Shown here piece by piece: positions 31,530 through 39,655 of a stretch of 64,000 nucleotides of DNA (the stretch's first letter is position 1; the number at the start of each line of letters is the position of its first letter). Where the stretch lies: positions 434,001-498,000 of the forward strand of contig NZ_SRJC01000001.1 of assembly GCF_004684905.1 (NCBI RefSeq), written 5' to 3'. The notes beneath the pieces are model-generated. The model saw only the letters and a program-made list of their open reading frames with translations, was not told the DNA's origin and searched no databases. The stretch comes from Halobacillus salinus (lineage in GTDB: Bacteria; Bacillota; Bacilli; Bacillales; Halobacillaceae). The position numbers were made by a program, and so were the translations under genes.

Positions 31530-32705
31530 TTAAGTGGTCTGAGGGGCATTGGTTGCTCGTTCTTCTCGGCTGAATGCGGTCGCAACACCGACAATTACTA
31601 ATAGCCCTACGATGATGTAGAAGAAGGACAAGCCAGGAAAGAGATCGAGAAAAGTACCTGAGAGAAACGGTCCTAGAATACTGCCAACACTGAATGCCAT
31701 TCCGCACAAAATATTCCCTGCTGGGAGAAGTTCCTTCGGTAGCAAATCTGTCATATACGAAATACCTAAGGAGAATAAGGAACCCACACACAAACCAGCT
31801 AAAGCAAAAGTGACAAACAACCAAACGATAGAATGCTCGAAGAATGCGGCTAACAGGAAGGCGAGTGTTCCTCCGCCAACGACAGTCAAGATGACTTTTC
31901 TTCTGCCGATTCGATCACTTAAAGCTCCTAGCGGAATTTGTGAGAAAAGACTAGCGGCAGCAAAACATGGAATGATAAGAGATAAAATCTTGACCTCATG
32001 GCCGATTCTCATTCCGTAAACAGGAAAGATACCGTGCAGAGTAGCTTCCATAAAGCCGTAGGTGAGTGGAGGTAGAAAGGCTACCCAGCTCAGTTTAATG
32101 GCCCTAGAGAACCTTTTGATTGAACTGGTTCCATAGGCTGTGGTATGGTCTTTTTCAGGCATTTCATTACGGACACGCAGCATGCCTAACCACACAACTA
32201 AGCTCAATGCAGCAGAGATCAGGAACGGTGCAAAAAGACTAATGTCCAGCAGGTTGGTCATTAACGGTCCAATTGTGAACCCGAGACTGAAAAACAGACC
32301 GTAATAGGCGATGCTTTTGCCGCGCGATTCTTTGGCAGACGTTGCTGTTATCCACGTCTGGGTTCCGAAGTGTAGAATTTGGTCCCCTATCCCTATCGTG
32401 ACACGCAGCATGAACCAGAACCAAAGCGCCTGCCAGAATGGGAACAAAGCTAAAGAAACAAAGACAAGCGCACCGCCGAGCATAATCATCGGCTTGTATC
32501 CTAGTCTTTGCAAAGGCCTCTCCATAAAGGGAGAAGAAATTAAGATACCTATGTATAACCCGGTTGCATGCAAACCGTTGACGGATGAAGATGTCCCGTT
32601 TTGTTCTAGAATCACCGCAAGCAAAGGGAGTAACATCCCTTGCGAGAAACCTGATATGGTGACTAGTCCAATTAGAATCCAGAATCGTGTTTGTTTTGAT
32701 ACCAT
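31530..32705 (-). CDS. MFS transporter, drug-exporter-like
   Basis: A 391-residue major facilitator with twelve predicted helices. The motif between helices 8 and 9, GALSDRIGRRKVIL, is the MFS motif A; the equivalent 2-3 loop reads SPFMERPLQRLGYKPM. Sequence near the start (ISGFSQGMLLPLLAVILEQNG) is of the YfkF/YcaD group. AAGGAGGC precedes the ATG. In B. subtilis an MFS gene (yfkF) is also found near yfkD and yfkH, so it may be the same gene, but I cannot confirm by sequence alone. Substrate unknown. Confidence 0.85.
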   Translation of the reverse strand: MVSKQTRFWILIGLVTISGFSQGMLLPLLAVILEQNGTSSSVNGLHATGLYIGILISSPFMERPLQRLGYKPMIMLGGALVFVSLALFPFWQALWFWFMLRVTIGIGDQILHFGTQTWITATSAKESRGKSIAYYGLFFSLGFTIGPLMTNLLDISLFAPFLISAALSLVVWLGMLRVRNEMPEKDHTTAYGTSSIKRFSRAIKLSWVAFLPPLTYGFMEATLHGIFPVYGMRIGHEVKILSLIIPCFAAASLFSQIPLGALSDRIGRRKVILTVVGGGTLAFLLAAFFEHSIVWLFVTFALAGLCVGSLFSLGISYMTDLLPKELLPAGNILCGMAFSVGSILGPFLSGTFLDLFPGLSFFYIIVGLLVIVGVATAFSREERATNAPQTT

Positions 32706-32845
32706 CAGGGTGCCTCCTTACCCACTTATCGTAAACGAAGCGGATGAAGCGGGGCAACTGTTTCTTCTCAGGATTAGGTTATTTTCAAGCGTAAAACGGT
32801 TATTATAGGTGTAAAGGCGCAGATGATCAAAAGGAGTGAGTGAAA

Positions 32846-33238
32846 ATGGATTTTTACATTAAAGAGAGTGGTGTCCGCACGTCATTTGAGTATGGACAGC
32901 TAGATATCTCAGGAGACGAAACATTTGGATACCGACCTTATCAATTGATGGTCGCTTCCATTGCTGGATGCAGCATTGGAGTGTTCCGCAAAATTCTCGA
33001 TAAGCAGCGTACAGAATATGAAGACATTAAAGTGACAGCAGACATCACAAGAAATTCTGATGAAGCGAATCGGATTGAAAGCATTAAGCTTCATTTCGTT
33101 ATCAAGGGGTACCACTTAAATCAGGATAAGCTATTGAAGAATTTGCAGGTATCGAGTAAGAACTGTTCTATGGTCCAATCTGTAAAAGATAGTATTGAAG
33201 TAGAAGAAACGCTTGAGTGTATCGAGCTCAGCAGATAA
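32846..33238 (+). CDS. OsmC-family thiol peroxidase-like protein
   Basis: A 130-residue OsmC/Ohr-like protein. The two conserved Cys residues of the family lie in IAGCSIGVF near residue 50 and SKNCSMVQSV near 110, fitting a redox pair that reduces organic hydroperoxides. Short length (130) and lack of the Ohr start suggest the YhfA-like branch. The frame opens at a GTG at 32840, but AAAGGAG fits the ATG at 32846. It is a single gene ended by a hairpin. Confidence 0.85.
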   Translation: MDFYIKESGVRTSFEYGQLDISGDETFGYRPYQLMVASIAGCSIGVFRKILDKQRTEYEDIKVTADITRNSDEANRIESIKLHFVIKGYHLNQDKLLKNLQVSSKNCSMVQSVKDSIEVEETLECIELSR

Positions 33239-33243
33239 AATAG

Positions 33244-33283
33244 AAAGAGCGTATATCCGAAAATTTGGATGTACAGCTCTTTT
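33244..33283 (+). terminator. Terminator of the OsmC-family gene
   Basis: AAAGAGC-TA-ATCC (33244-33258) pairs with GGAT-TA-GCTCTTT with small bulges, then a run of T. Confidence 0.8.
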
Positions 33284-33316
33284 TTTTTGTCATTTTAGAA
33301 GGACGGGGGATACACC

Positions 33317-33928
33317 ATGAAACAAGTTGCTGTGAAAGTGCTGTTCTACATAATCGGTCTAATTACTATCGCTCTTGGAATTACGCTTACGATTAAAGCG
33401 GACCTCGGAGCTGGTGCATGGGATGCCATGAACGTAGGTTTGACGGAAACCATCGGATTGACGGTGGGGAACTGGGTAATGATAGTAGGGGCAATATTGA
33501 TTCTCGTCAATGCTTTTATTGCCAAGGAAAAGCCGGACATATTGGCGGTCGTCACAATCCTTGTTCTTGGACAGGTGATTGATTTCTGGATGCTTATTGT
33601 ACTGGATTCTTTCATGGTTCAAACGTTCCTATATCAACTGTTGACGCTAATCCTCGGAATCGTCATTATTGCTTTCGGAGCTGCGCTTTACTTGCAACCT
33701 AAGTTCTCATTAAATCCGGTCGATGGATTCATGGTTGCCTTACAGAAGCGATTCGGATTTAAAATAGGACTCGCAAAAACGTTGACAGAAGCGTTCGCAC
33801 TCGTGATGGCTTTGTTGATAGGAGGTCCGATTGGCCTTGGTACACTGGTGATCCTATTTGGAATCGGGCCAGTCATACAATTTTTTGAGCCGAAAGCTAA
33901 AAACGCAATGGACAAAATGATTTCATAG
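33317..33928 (+). CDS. YczE/YyaS/YitT family membrane protein
   Basis: A 203-residue integral membrane protein with five or six helices. IGLITIALGITLTIKADLGAGAWDA near residue 15-40, of which GAGAWDAMN is diagnostic, and SLNPVDGFMVALQKRFGF are family motifs of YczE. The family's function is not established; YczE is needed for normal surfactin synthesis in B. subtilis, but this is not general. GGGGGATACACC precedes the ATG. It is a single gene 56 bases before yfkD. Confidence 0.85.
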   Translation: MKQVAVKVLFYIIGLITIALGITLTIKADLGAGAWDAMNVGLTETIGLTVGNWVMIVGAILILVNAFIAKEKPDILAVVTILVLGQVIDFWMLIVLDSFMVQTFLYQLLTLILGIVIIAFGAALYLQPKFSLNPVDGFMVALQKRFGFKIGLAKTLTEAFALVMALLIGGPIGLGTLVILFGIGPVIQFFEPKAKNAMDKMIS

Positions 33929-33984
33929 GGTATAGACAACCGCCACCTTTCACATGATAAGTAAAAAGAAAGGTGGTTGAAGAT

Positions 33985-34779
33985 GTGAACAAAAGATGGG
34001 TAGTCCTCATCGCTCTTATTGCACTTCTAACCGTTGTGAATGCTTTGCCCACTTCGGCTGAGGATAAAAAGTCAGAAGAGAAAAACGCAATCCCTAATCA
34101 CGTATTGAATATTTCCAAAGATAACACGTACCCAAACTCGACAGATGACCAAGAACTGTTGGAGTCAGAAGAGTTGACTAAAGAGTTGCTGGAGGATTCG
34201 GATGTCCGCATTACGAATCCGCAGTTGATTGAGATGTTAAACGAAACCTCTTTAAAGCCGTCTCCTCTTGCAATTGGTTATAGAGGAGAAGTGTTTCTTG
34301 GACGTTGGCCGCTTGCTTATGATTCGAAAGAAACTAATATCAACTGGGAGTACCAGGAGATCAACACGAATGAACTTAATAACCATGGAGGGGAGCTGAC
34401 CGAGAAGATCAGCTACGTCCAGAAGGAAGAGAAGCAGGTGAAAGGTGGGCTCACGTCAAGGATCAGTCATAGTGACCAAATGATGAAACTGATATTGCTG
34501 GAAGCGCAGCAGAATACGAAGCTTCCGCTATCCTTTACAACCGTCATTGGCAAAGGAACAAAACAGAACAATACCTATGCCGTTCCGATGAACAAGGTTG
34601 GTCGCCTGCATGCTTTTGCACCAGCTGTAAATGAGAAAGGTGAGGTCGCTTTCGGTGATGTGTATATCAAGTTGAAAGGATCCAAAAAGATGCTTTCCGT
34701 CAAAAACGTGACAAGACAAGGTATTGGAGCTTGGATTCCTGTTCAAGATCACGTAAGCTTCTCTTTTGAACTGAAATAA
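33985..34779 (+). CDS. yfkD: YfkD-like exported protein
   Basis: A 264-residue exported protein. The N-terminal hydrophobic stretch (VVLIALIALLTVVNALPTSA) is a signal peptide with probable cleavage after TSA. The mature part has IPNHVLNISKDNTYPNSTDD and EELTKELLEDSDVRI, which match B. subtilis YfkD. The protein is rich in beta patterns and has no catalytic motif I can name. The frame opens at a GTG at 33973, but AAAGGTGG fits the GTG at 33985. B. subtilis yfkD is a sigma-B and sporulation-related gene; the same holds here only by analogy. The convergent neighbour is the MscS gene, as in B. subtilis (yfkC). Confidence 0.85.
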   Translation: MNKRWVVLIALIALLTVVNALPTSAEDKKSEEKNAIPNHVLNISKDNTYPNSTDDQELLESEELTKELLEDSDVRITNPQLIEMLNETSLKPSPLAIGYRGEVFLGRWPLAYDSKETNINWEYQEINTNELNNHGGELTEKISYVQKEEKQVKGGLTSRISHSDQMMKLILLEAQQNTKLPLSFTTVIGKGTKQNNTYAVPMNKVGRLHAFAPAVNEKGEVAFGDVYIKLKGSKKMLSVKNVTRQGIGAWIPVQDHVSFSFELK

Positions 34780-34783
34780 ATCG

Positions 34784-35644
34784 TTATTTCTCCTTAGCAG
34801 GAGAGTAATCAGACATTTCGACGCGCTGCTCAGCCATAGCGATGTTATGATCGTACATCGTTTCGGCAATGATCCGGCGCGTTTCTTTTGCTGCTGTCCA
34901 ATAGATAAGATCGTGCACTACTCCTGTCACCGTGTACTGATATCCACGATACTGATCGTTCAAAGAGTTCATACCATAAACTTGGAAAGGCTCGATCGGC
35001 TCGTCCTTCAAGTCTTTCTTCAAGTAATCACTACACTCTTCGTTCAGCCTCTTACAAGCAGCCTCAAGTGCTGTGAACACCTCTCTAGGGTCTTGCCTGA
35101 AATTTGTTGTTACTTTTTCAATCACACGCATGTATTGAAAGTTGTAGTTCTCAATTGTCGTAATTTGGCCATTGCTGACTGTTAACAATCGACCACTCCA
35201 TTCACGGATCTTCAAAAACCTCAGTCCGATATCCTCGACTGTACCGTGGAAGGTGTTATTTAAGGTGATGAAGTCCCCCTTATGTAATTGCTTTTCATAT
35301 AGTAGAAATAGTCCTGCGAAGAAGTCTTTAATCAGGTTTTGAGCACCAAAACCGATTACTATTCCGATAACTCCTGCACCGGCAAGCAGTTTATTGATCT
35401 CGGTAAATTCACCAAGCACAAGAAGGATGAAAGCGATGACAGCTGTATAGCTGATGATTGAATTGAACATCGACTCCAGAGTGCGCTCTTTTTTTTCTTC
35501 GATGAAGTCCGTCCGTTTGAAGAAGGAGTGAATCACCCTTCTTGAAGTGATGACAATAATGATTAAAACGATAGCATAAATTAGGATGGCTAAGGGAGGA
35601 TATTCCTCAACGTTATTCCACCAATCACTTTTTATCCAATCCAT
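34784..35644 (-). CDS. yfkC: MscS-family mechanosensitive channel
   Basis: A 286-residue small mechanosensitive channel that opens on hypo-osmotic shock. It has three helices; pore helix 3 reads LLAGAGVIGIVIGFGAQNLIKDFFAGLFLL, seen as AGVIGIVIGFGAQNLIKDF with the Gly/Ala packing typical of MscS. The cytosolic beta domain follows with GDFITLNNTFHGTVEDIGLR. The C-terminal part is charged. The frame opens at 35782, but AGGAGGT fits the ATG at 35644 and removes a non-family N-terminus. It converges with yfkD and diverges from the SE1561 gene. In a salt-adapted cell such channels release solutes. Confidence 0.92.
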   Translation of the reverse strand: MDWIKSDWWNNVEEYPPLAILIYAIVLIIIVITSRRVIHSFFKRTDFIEEKKERTLESMFNSIISYTAVIAFILLVLGEFTEINKLLAGAGVIGIVIGFGAQNLIKDFFAGLFLLYEKQLHKGDFITLNNTFHGTVEDIGLRFLKIREWSGRLLTVSNGQITTIENYNFQYMRVIEKVTTNFRQDPREVFTALEAACKRLNEECSDYLKKDLKDEPIEPFQVYGMNSLNDQYRGYQYTVTGVVHDLIYWTAAKETRRIIAETMYDHNIAMAEQRVEMSDYSPAKEK

Positions 35645-35767
35645 AAGATACCTCCTGTCGACATTTGTTTGTATTATAGCATTTTTACCATTCTTATCCC
35701 CTGTTAGACATACATCGACACTTGTATTATCATTAAGTACAGTAAAATGTACGAAAAGGGGTATGTA

Positions 35768-35923
35768 ATGATGGCACAACAAGAACAGATTCAGGATTTG
35801 AAGGTGCGTCTATCTCAGTTTGTAGATCGTATCGAAGCTCTTGATCCGGAAGAGACATCGGTAGAGGACATCGATCGCCTCATTTCTATGTTGGAGGAAC
35901 TTGAAAATAAAATGAAGGAATAG
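35768..35923 (+). CDS. SE1561 family small protein
   Basis: A 51-residue acidic helical protein: QDLKVRLSQFVDRIEALDP and TSVEDIDRLISMLEELENK match the SE1561 family of staphylococci and bacilli. Two possible starts (35768 and 35771) follow AAAAGGGGTATGTA. Function unknown; amphipathic helices suggest binding to another protein. It is divergent from the MscS gene and is followed 15 bases later by a small membrane protein gene. Confidence 0.75.
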   Translation: MMAQQEQIQDLKVRLSQFVDRIEALDPEETSVEDIDRLISMLEELENKMKE

Positions 35924-35938
35924 AAGGGGATTTAGAGG

Positions 35939-36115
35939 ATGGATGCCATTCTTTATATGATTTCACCGATTGTCGGATTTGTCTTCATGTTGACTATGAT
36001 CATGTCGTTCGTACGTATGGCATCAGGTCGAGCTGTTCCTAGGAATCTCAAACAGCTTTGGGGTGGCTCTTTCATCGCGCTGGTGCTGATTCTTTTGTAC
36101 GTCAATGTTGTGTGA
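35939..36115 (+). CDS. Small two-helix membrane protein, unknown
   Basis: A 58-residue protein too short for most gene finders. Two hydrophobic helices (YMISPIVGFVFMLTMIMSF and SFIALVLILLYVNVV) are joined by a basic loop VRMASGRAVPRNLKQLW, so the loop faces the cytosol. GAAGGGGATTTAGAGG precedes the ATG. It lies in an apparent operon behind the SE1561 gene and ends at a terminator. I do not know the family. Confidence 0.6.
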   Translation: MDAILYMISPIVGFVFMLTMIMSFVRMASGRAVPRNLKQLWGGSFIALVLILLYVNVV

Positions 36116-36116
36116 A

Positions 36117-36150
36117 AATTGACTCTCTTCTCAGGAGGGTTGATTTTTTT
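36117..36150 (+). terminator. Terminator of the two small genes
   Basis: AATTGACTCTC (36117-36127) pairs with GAGGGTTGATT (36135-36145), including G-U pairs, then a T run. Confidence 0.85.
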
Positions 36151-36219
36151 AATTCTATGCTTTATCATGGTAAATCGTTAATGAGGTGAATGATAGAACG
36201 AAAGAGAGGGGATTGCCTT

Positions 36220-37530
36220 ATGGCTTGGGCGGTAGTTGTTTCTGTCCTTGTTATGACAATCTTGAGCCTGCTCAGGGTAAACGTCATTATTGCCATTCTT
36301 GCTGCTGGTCTTACTGCTGGACTAATGAACGGGGAAACATTGATTTCTTCGATAGAGTTATTTGTAGGTGGCATGGGTGGCCAAGCAAATGTGGCATTAA
36401 GTTATATATTATTAGGGGCTTTTGCAGTAGCAATCAGCTACTCCGGGATTACGTCTCTATTGGTAAATGGATTATTGAATGTGCTTAAAGATATGAAGAC
36501 GCTGCTCGTAATAGTCATTGCACTAATAGCAAGTCTTTCACAGAATGCAATACCGGTTCACATCGCATTTATTCCTATATTAATTCCGCCGTTATTACGC
36601 TTGTTTGATCGTATGAAATTGGACCGTCGTGCCGTAGCGGCAGCACTAACCTTTGGGTTGAAAGCACCGTATGTCATGATTCCGTTAGGATTCGGGCTGA
36701 TTTTCCACAAGACGATCCGGGATGCTTTGGCAGATCAAGGCGTAGAACTTGGAGTTTATTCGATCGCGCAGTCCTTGCTTCTTCCAGGGGCAGGAATGAT
36801 ACTCGGCTTACTTGTTGCTATCTTTATTTCATATAGAAAACCAAGAGAGCCAAAAGCAGTCACTCAAGAAAATGAATTAGACGCCTTACAGCCTGAACAA
36901 AAGGTGGATCGCTTCACCATTAAGCACTTCTTCACTCTTGTAGCGATTGTTGTTACATTGCTTATTCAAGTCTTCCTGTCTAACTTGATCCTAGCGGCTT
37001 TAGCAGGACTTATTCTTATGTTTGTTTTCCGCGTGGTTCCTTACAAGAACGGGGATAAAGTCGTCAATGACGGCATTGCGATGATGGGATTCATTGCATT
37101 CGTGTTGTTATCAGCTTCAGGGTATGCGAATGTACTGACGGCAACAAACTCTGTATCCGACCTTGTGGAGAAGAGCTCTGGCTTTATCGGAGATCAACAG
37201 GCGCTGATTGCCTTTGTACTACTCCTTGTCGGTCTTGTGGTCACAATGGGAATCGGCTCTTCCTTTGCAACTGTACCGATTCTTGCCGCATTGTTTGTTC
37301 CGATTTGTTTAGAAGCAGGATTCTCTCCGATGGCGATTGCAGCTTTAGTAGGTACTGCAGGAGCACTTGGAGATGCGGGGTCACCTGCTTCAGATAGTAC
37401 GCTTGGACCTACTTCTGGTTTGAATGCAGACGGAAGACACAATCATATTTGGGATACTTGTGTACCGACCTTCTTACACTACAATATCCCACTGTTCATC
37501 TTCGGATGGATTGCAGCAATCATGTTATAA
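36220..37530 (+). CDS. Na+/H+ antiporter family permease, YuiF-like
   Basis: A 436-residue integral membrane protein with about eleven helices of the NhaC-like/YuiF group. Motifs include ALIASLSQNAIPVHIAFIPILIPPLL, seen as SQNAIPVHIAFIP near residue 105, GIGSSFATVPILAALFVP near 350, and GTAGALGDAGSPASDSTLGPTSGLN, seen as GDAGSPASDSTLGPTSG near 395, the family signature. B. subtilis YuiF has been proposed to carry histidine, so the exact substrate is open. The frame opens at 36190, but GAGGGGA fits the ATG at 36220. Single gene between terminators. Confidence 0.87.
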   Translation: MAWAVVVSVLVMTILSLLRVNVIIAILAAGLTAGLMNGETLISSIELFVGGMGGQANVALSYILLGAFAVAISYSGITSLLVNGLLNVLKDMKTLLVIVIALIASLSQNAIPVHIAFIPILIPPLLRLFDRMKLDRRAVAAALTFGLKAPYVMIPLGFGLIFHKTIRDALADQGVELGVYSIAQSLLLPGAGMILGLLVAIFISYRKPREPKAVTQENELDALQPEQKVDRFTIKHFFTLVAIVVTLLIQVFLSNLILAALAGLILMFVFRVVPYKNGDKVVNDGIAMMGFIAFVLLSASGYANVLTATNSVSDLVEKSSGFIGDQQALIAFVLLLVGLVVTMGIGSSFATVPILAALFVPICLEAGFSPMAIAALVGTAGALGDAGSPASDSTLGPTSGLNADGRHNHIWDTCVPTFLHYNIPLFIFGWIAAIML

Positions 37531-37534
37531 AAGA

Positions 37535-37568
37535 AAGCGGGTGGAGCTGATCTCCATCCGTTTTTTTT
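37535..37568 (+). terminator. Terminator of the YuiF-like gene
   Basis: AAGCGGGTGGAG (37535-37546) pairs with CTCCATCCGTTT (37552-37563), with T8 at the end. Confidence 0.92.
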
Positions 37569-37595
37569 GTGGAGATTATTGCCAACCGCTTTTAT

Positions 37596-37624
37596 TAATG
37601 AGTCATCAGTTGTCACGCATACTA
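37596..37624 (+). promoter_or_regulatory. Possible sigma-G promoter of pdaA
   Basis: CATACTA (37618-37624) matches the forespore sigma-G -10 pattern CATnnTA fully; TAATG (37596-37600), 17 bases upstream, is a weak match to the -35 GYATR. pdaA of B. subtilis is expressed in the forespore by sigma-G, so the site is plausible. Confidence 0.4.
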
Positions 37625-37645
37625 AGAAAAAAGCGAGTGATTTCC

Positions 37646-38422
37646 ATGTTAAAGCGTACACTTATAGGATTCGTTCTACTGATGCTGTTTATTCCTCAAG
37701 CTACTTTCGCAGAAGGTTGGGGTTACAAGAAGAGCCAGGAAGGCGAGGTACCGGATGTCGGAAGGTACGGCCCGATGGTTGAGGAGTATGATGGTTTCTA
37801 TGTCGACCCTTCAGGAGACAAAACCGTTTACTTTACTTTTGATAATGGCTATGAACAAGGATATACCGGACAAGTGTTGGATGTGCTGAGAGAGAAAGAT
37901 GTCCCTGCAGCATTTTTCATTACAGGGCATTACATTGAGAGTGCACCTGAATTGGTAAAGAGGATGGCAAAAGAAGGTCATCTGATTGGAAACCACTCTT
38001 GGAGCCACCCAGACTTCACGAAAGTATCGAAAGACAAAATGGAAGAAGAGTTGAAGCGAGTTAATGAGGCGGTTCGTGAGCTGACCGATCAAGAAACGAT
38101 GTCATTTGTCAGGCCACCTCGGGGCACATTCAATGATCAGACATTGAAATGGGCTGAAGAATTCGGGTACACACATGCGTTTTGGTCTGTAGCATTCAAA
38201 GATTGGGAAACCGATAACCAAAAAGGATGGGAATATGCATACAACAGCGTGTTGAATCAAATTCATCCCGGTGCCGTTATATTATTGCATTCTGTTTCAC
38301 AAGATAACGCAGATGCACTGTCTGAATTAATTGATGAACTCCGTAAGCGGGGTTACAAATTCGGGACACTGAATGATCTAATGATCAAACAGTATATTCC
38401 TGCTCCACTTTGGAACTTGTAG
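37646..38422 (+). CDS. pdaA: Peptidoglycan N-acetylmuramic acid deacetylase (spore cortex)
   Basis: A 258-residue exported polysaccharide deacetylase (CE4) that removes acetyl from muramic acid so that cortex muramic-lactam can form. A signal peptide covers residues 1-22 (cleaved after FAEG or nearby). Motif 1 reads TFDNGYEQGYT, with Asn in the second Asp position, as known in PdaA; motif 2 is HSWSHPDF, motif 3 RPPRGTF, then WSVAFKDW and LLHSVS. The start is fixed by the signal peptide; the ribosome site (GAGTGAT) is weak. The presence of this gene implies that the organism forms endospores. Confidence 0.93.
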   Translation: MLKRTLIGFVLLMLFIPQATFAEGWGYKKSQEGEVPDVGRYGPMVEEYDGFYVDPSGDKTVYFTFDNGYEQGYTGQVLDVLREKDVPAAFFITGHYIESAPELVKRMAKEGHLIGNHSWSHPDFTKVSKDKMEEELKRVNEAVRELTDQETMSFVRPPRGTFNDQTLKWAEEFGYTHAFWSVAFKDWETDNQKGWEYAYNSVLNQIHPGAVILLHSVSQDNADALSELIDELRKRGYKFGTLNDLMIKQYIPAPLWNL

Positions 38423-38426
38423 AAGC

Positions 38427-38459
38427 AATCACTGTGCACTTGTGCACAGTGATTTTTTT
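38427..38459 (+). terminator. Terminator of pdaA
   Basis: AATCACTGTGCAC (38427-38439) pairs with GTGCACAGTGATT (38442-38454), followed by T5. Confidence 0.92.
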
Positions 38460-38632
38460 ATAGGACATCTGAAGCATAATTCATTTTCCGCCATACAGGA
38501 CGTTAGTTTCAGTGAATATTTGGGAAATAAATAAACAAAAGCCCATTTTTTTGAAGGATACTTTGCGAGTTATGGAGAACAAGTTATGATGAAGACAGAC
38601 TAGATTTTTTGTCGCTGGGAGGACGTTTTGGA

Positions 38633-39502
38633 ATGTGGAAGGAAAGAGTTCATGCGAAAAGTTTTTATGACTTTGACTATACGTTGCTTAGATGGCAGTT
38701 CGATCCGCTGACGAAGCTGAACCGTGAAGAAAGATGGGTGGATGTTCCTGTTCGTTTAAACAAGGAAAGGCATATAGTTCGTGTGCAAGGGTTAGGAACG
38801 ACAGAAGAGCCATTATTTGAAGTTTCAAGTGAAAGCGATCAAGTGAAAACAGAGCTCCTTCAACATATATACAACCTTTTTCAATGGGACAGAGACTTAG
38901 AAGAGGTTCACGAACATTTCCTTAATACGAATTTGGAGACGCTTTTTGTCCAACACCCTGGCACACCTATTGTAAAAGATTTTCACTTGTATGATTGTCT
39001 AATGAAAGTGATTATCCATCAGCAGCTCAACATGAAATTTGCCTATACACTTAGTACAAGGTTCGTTCAGCATTTCGGCAGTGAAAAGGACGGCGTATGG
39101 TTCTATCCTACCCCAGACGTCGTGGCGGAACTTTCTTATGAGCAATTAAGAGAGCTACAATTCAGCCAGCGGAAATCTGAGTATGTCATAGATACCTCTA
39201 AGAAAATTGTTGAAGGTGAGATTGATTTAGACGAAGTAGCCGCATTATCAAATGAAGATGTCATGAAACAATTGCTTAAGATCAGAGGGATTGGACCTTG
39301 GACGGTTGAGAATTGGCTCATGTTCGGAGTTGGAAGGGAAAACATGTTTCCAAAAGCGGACATCGGCATTCAAAATGCGTTGAAGTACTATTTTAATTTG
39401 GACCAAAAGCCTAATAAGGAGCAGATGGAAGCTTGGAGTGAATCCTGGGAACCATTTATGAGTTACGCTTCATTGACTCTTTGGCGCAGTATAGAAGGAT
39501 AA
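38633..39502 (+). CDS. yfjP: AlkA-like DNA-3-methyladenine glycosylase
   Basis: A 289-residue DNA repair enzyme of the HhH-GPD superfamily that would remove alkylated purines. An N-terminal AlkA-type beta domain (residues 1-100) precedes the helical catalytic part. Visible are VIIHQQLNMKFAYTLSTRFVQHFG, seen as IIHQQLNMKFA, the helix-hairpin-helix LLKIRGIGPWTVENWLMFG, seen as IRGIGPWTVENW, and the catalytic Asp in FPKADIGIQ. GGGAGG fits the ATG at 38633; an earlier in-frame start at 38609 lacks a site. B. subtilis yfjP lies near pdaA as here, which supports the name. Confidence 0.88.
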   Translation: MWKERVHAKSFYDFDYTLLRWQFDPLTKLNREERWVDVPVRLNKERHIVRVQGLGTTEEPLFEVSSESDQVKTELLQHIYNLFQWDRDLEEVHEHFLNTNLETLFVQHPGTPIVKDFHLYDCLMKVIIHQQLNMKFAYTLSTRFVQHFGSEKDGVWFYPTPDVVAELSYEQLRELQFSQRKSEYVIDTSKKIVEGEIDLDEVAALSNEDVMKQLLKIRGIGPWTVENWLMFGVGRENMFPKADIGIQNALKYYFNLDQKPNKEQMEAWSESWEPFMSYASLTLWRSIEG

Positions 39503-39580
39503 AGGCAGATTTAGTCATATAATAGGTAAAAACGACATATAATGAATAGAAAATATTGGTGGAAAAGTTCAAAGGTGATA

Positions 39581-39609
39581 TTCAAAATTTTTCAATCCTG
39601 CGTTATAAT
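39581..39609 (+). promoter_or_regulatory. Sigma-A type promoter of the kinase gene
   Basis: TTCAAA (39581-39586) and TATAAT (39604-39609) are 17 bases apart, about 46 bases before the kinase start. Confidence 0.6.
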
Positions 39610-39655
39610 GTAAACATGTTTGAAAAATGAGCGGTAAAGGAAAGAGGTCTTAATA

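Noticed and set aside
31530-32705. Naming the MFS gene yfkF
   Set aside because: Neighbourhood suggests it, but the sequence does not let me separate it from other drug-exporter-like MFS proteins.
35645-35782. 46-residue N-terminal extension of the MscS gene
   Set aside because: The extension has no family match, covers the divergent promoter region, and AGGAGGT precedes the ATG at 35644.
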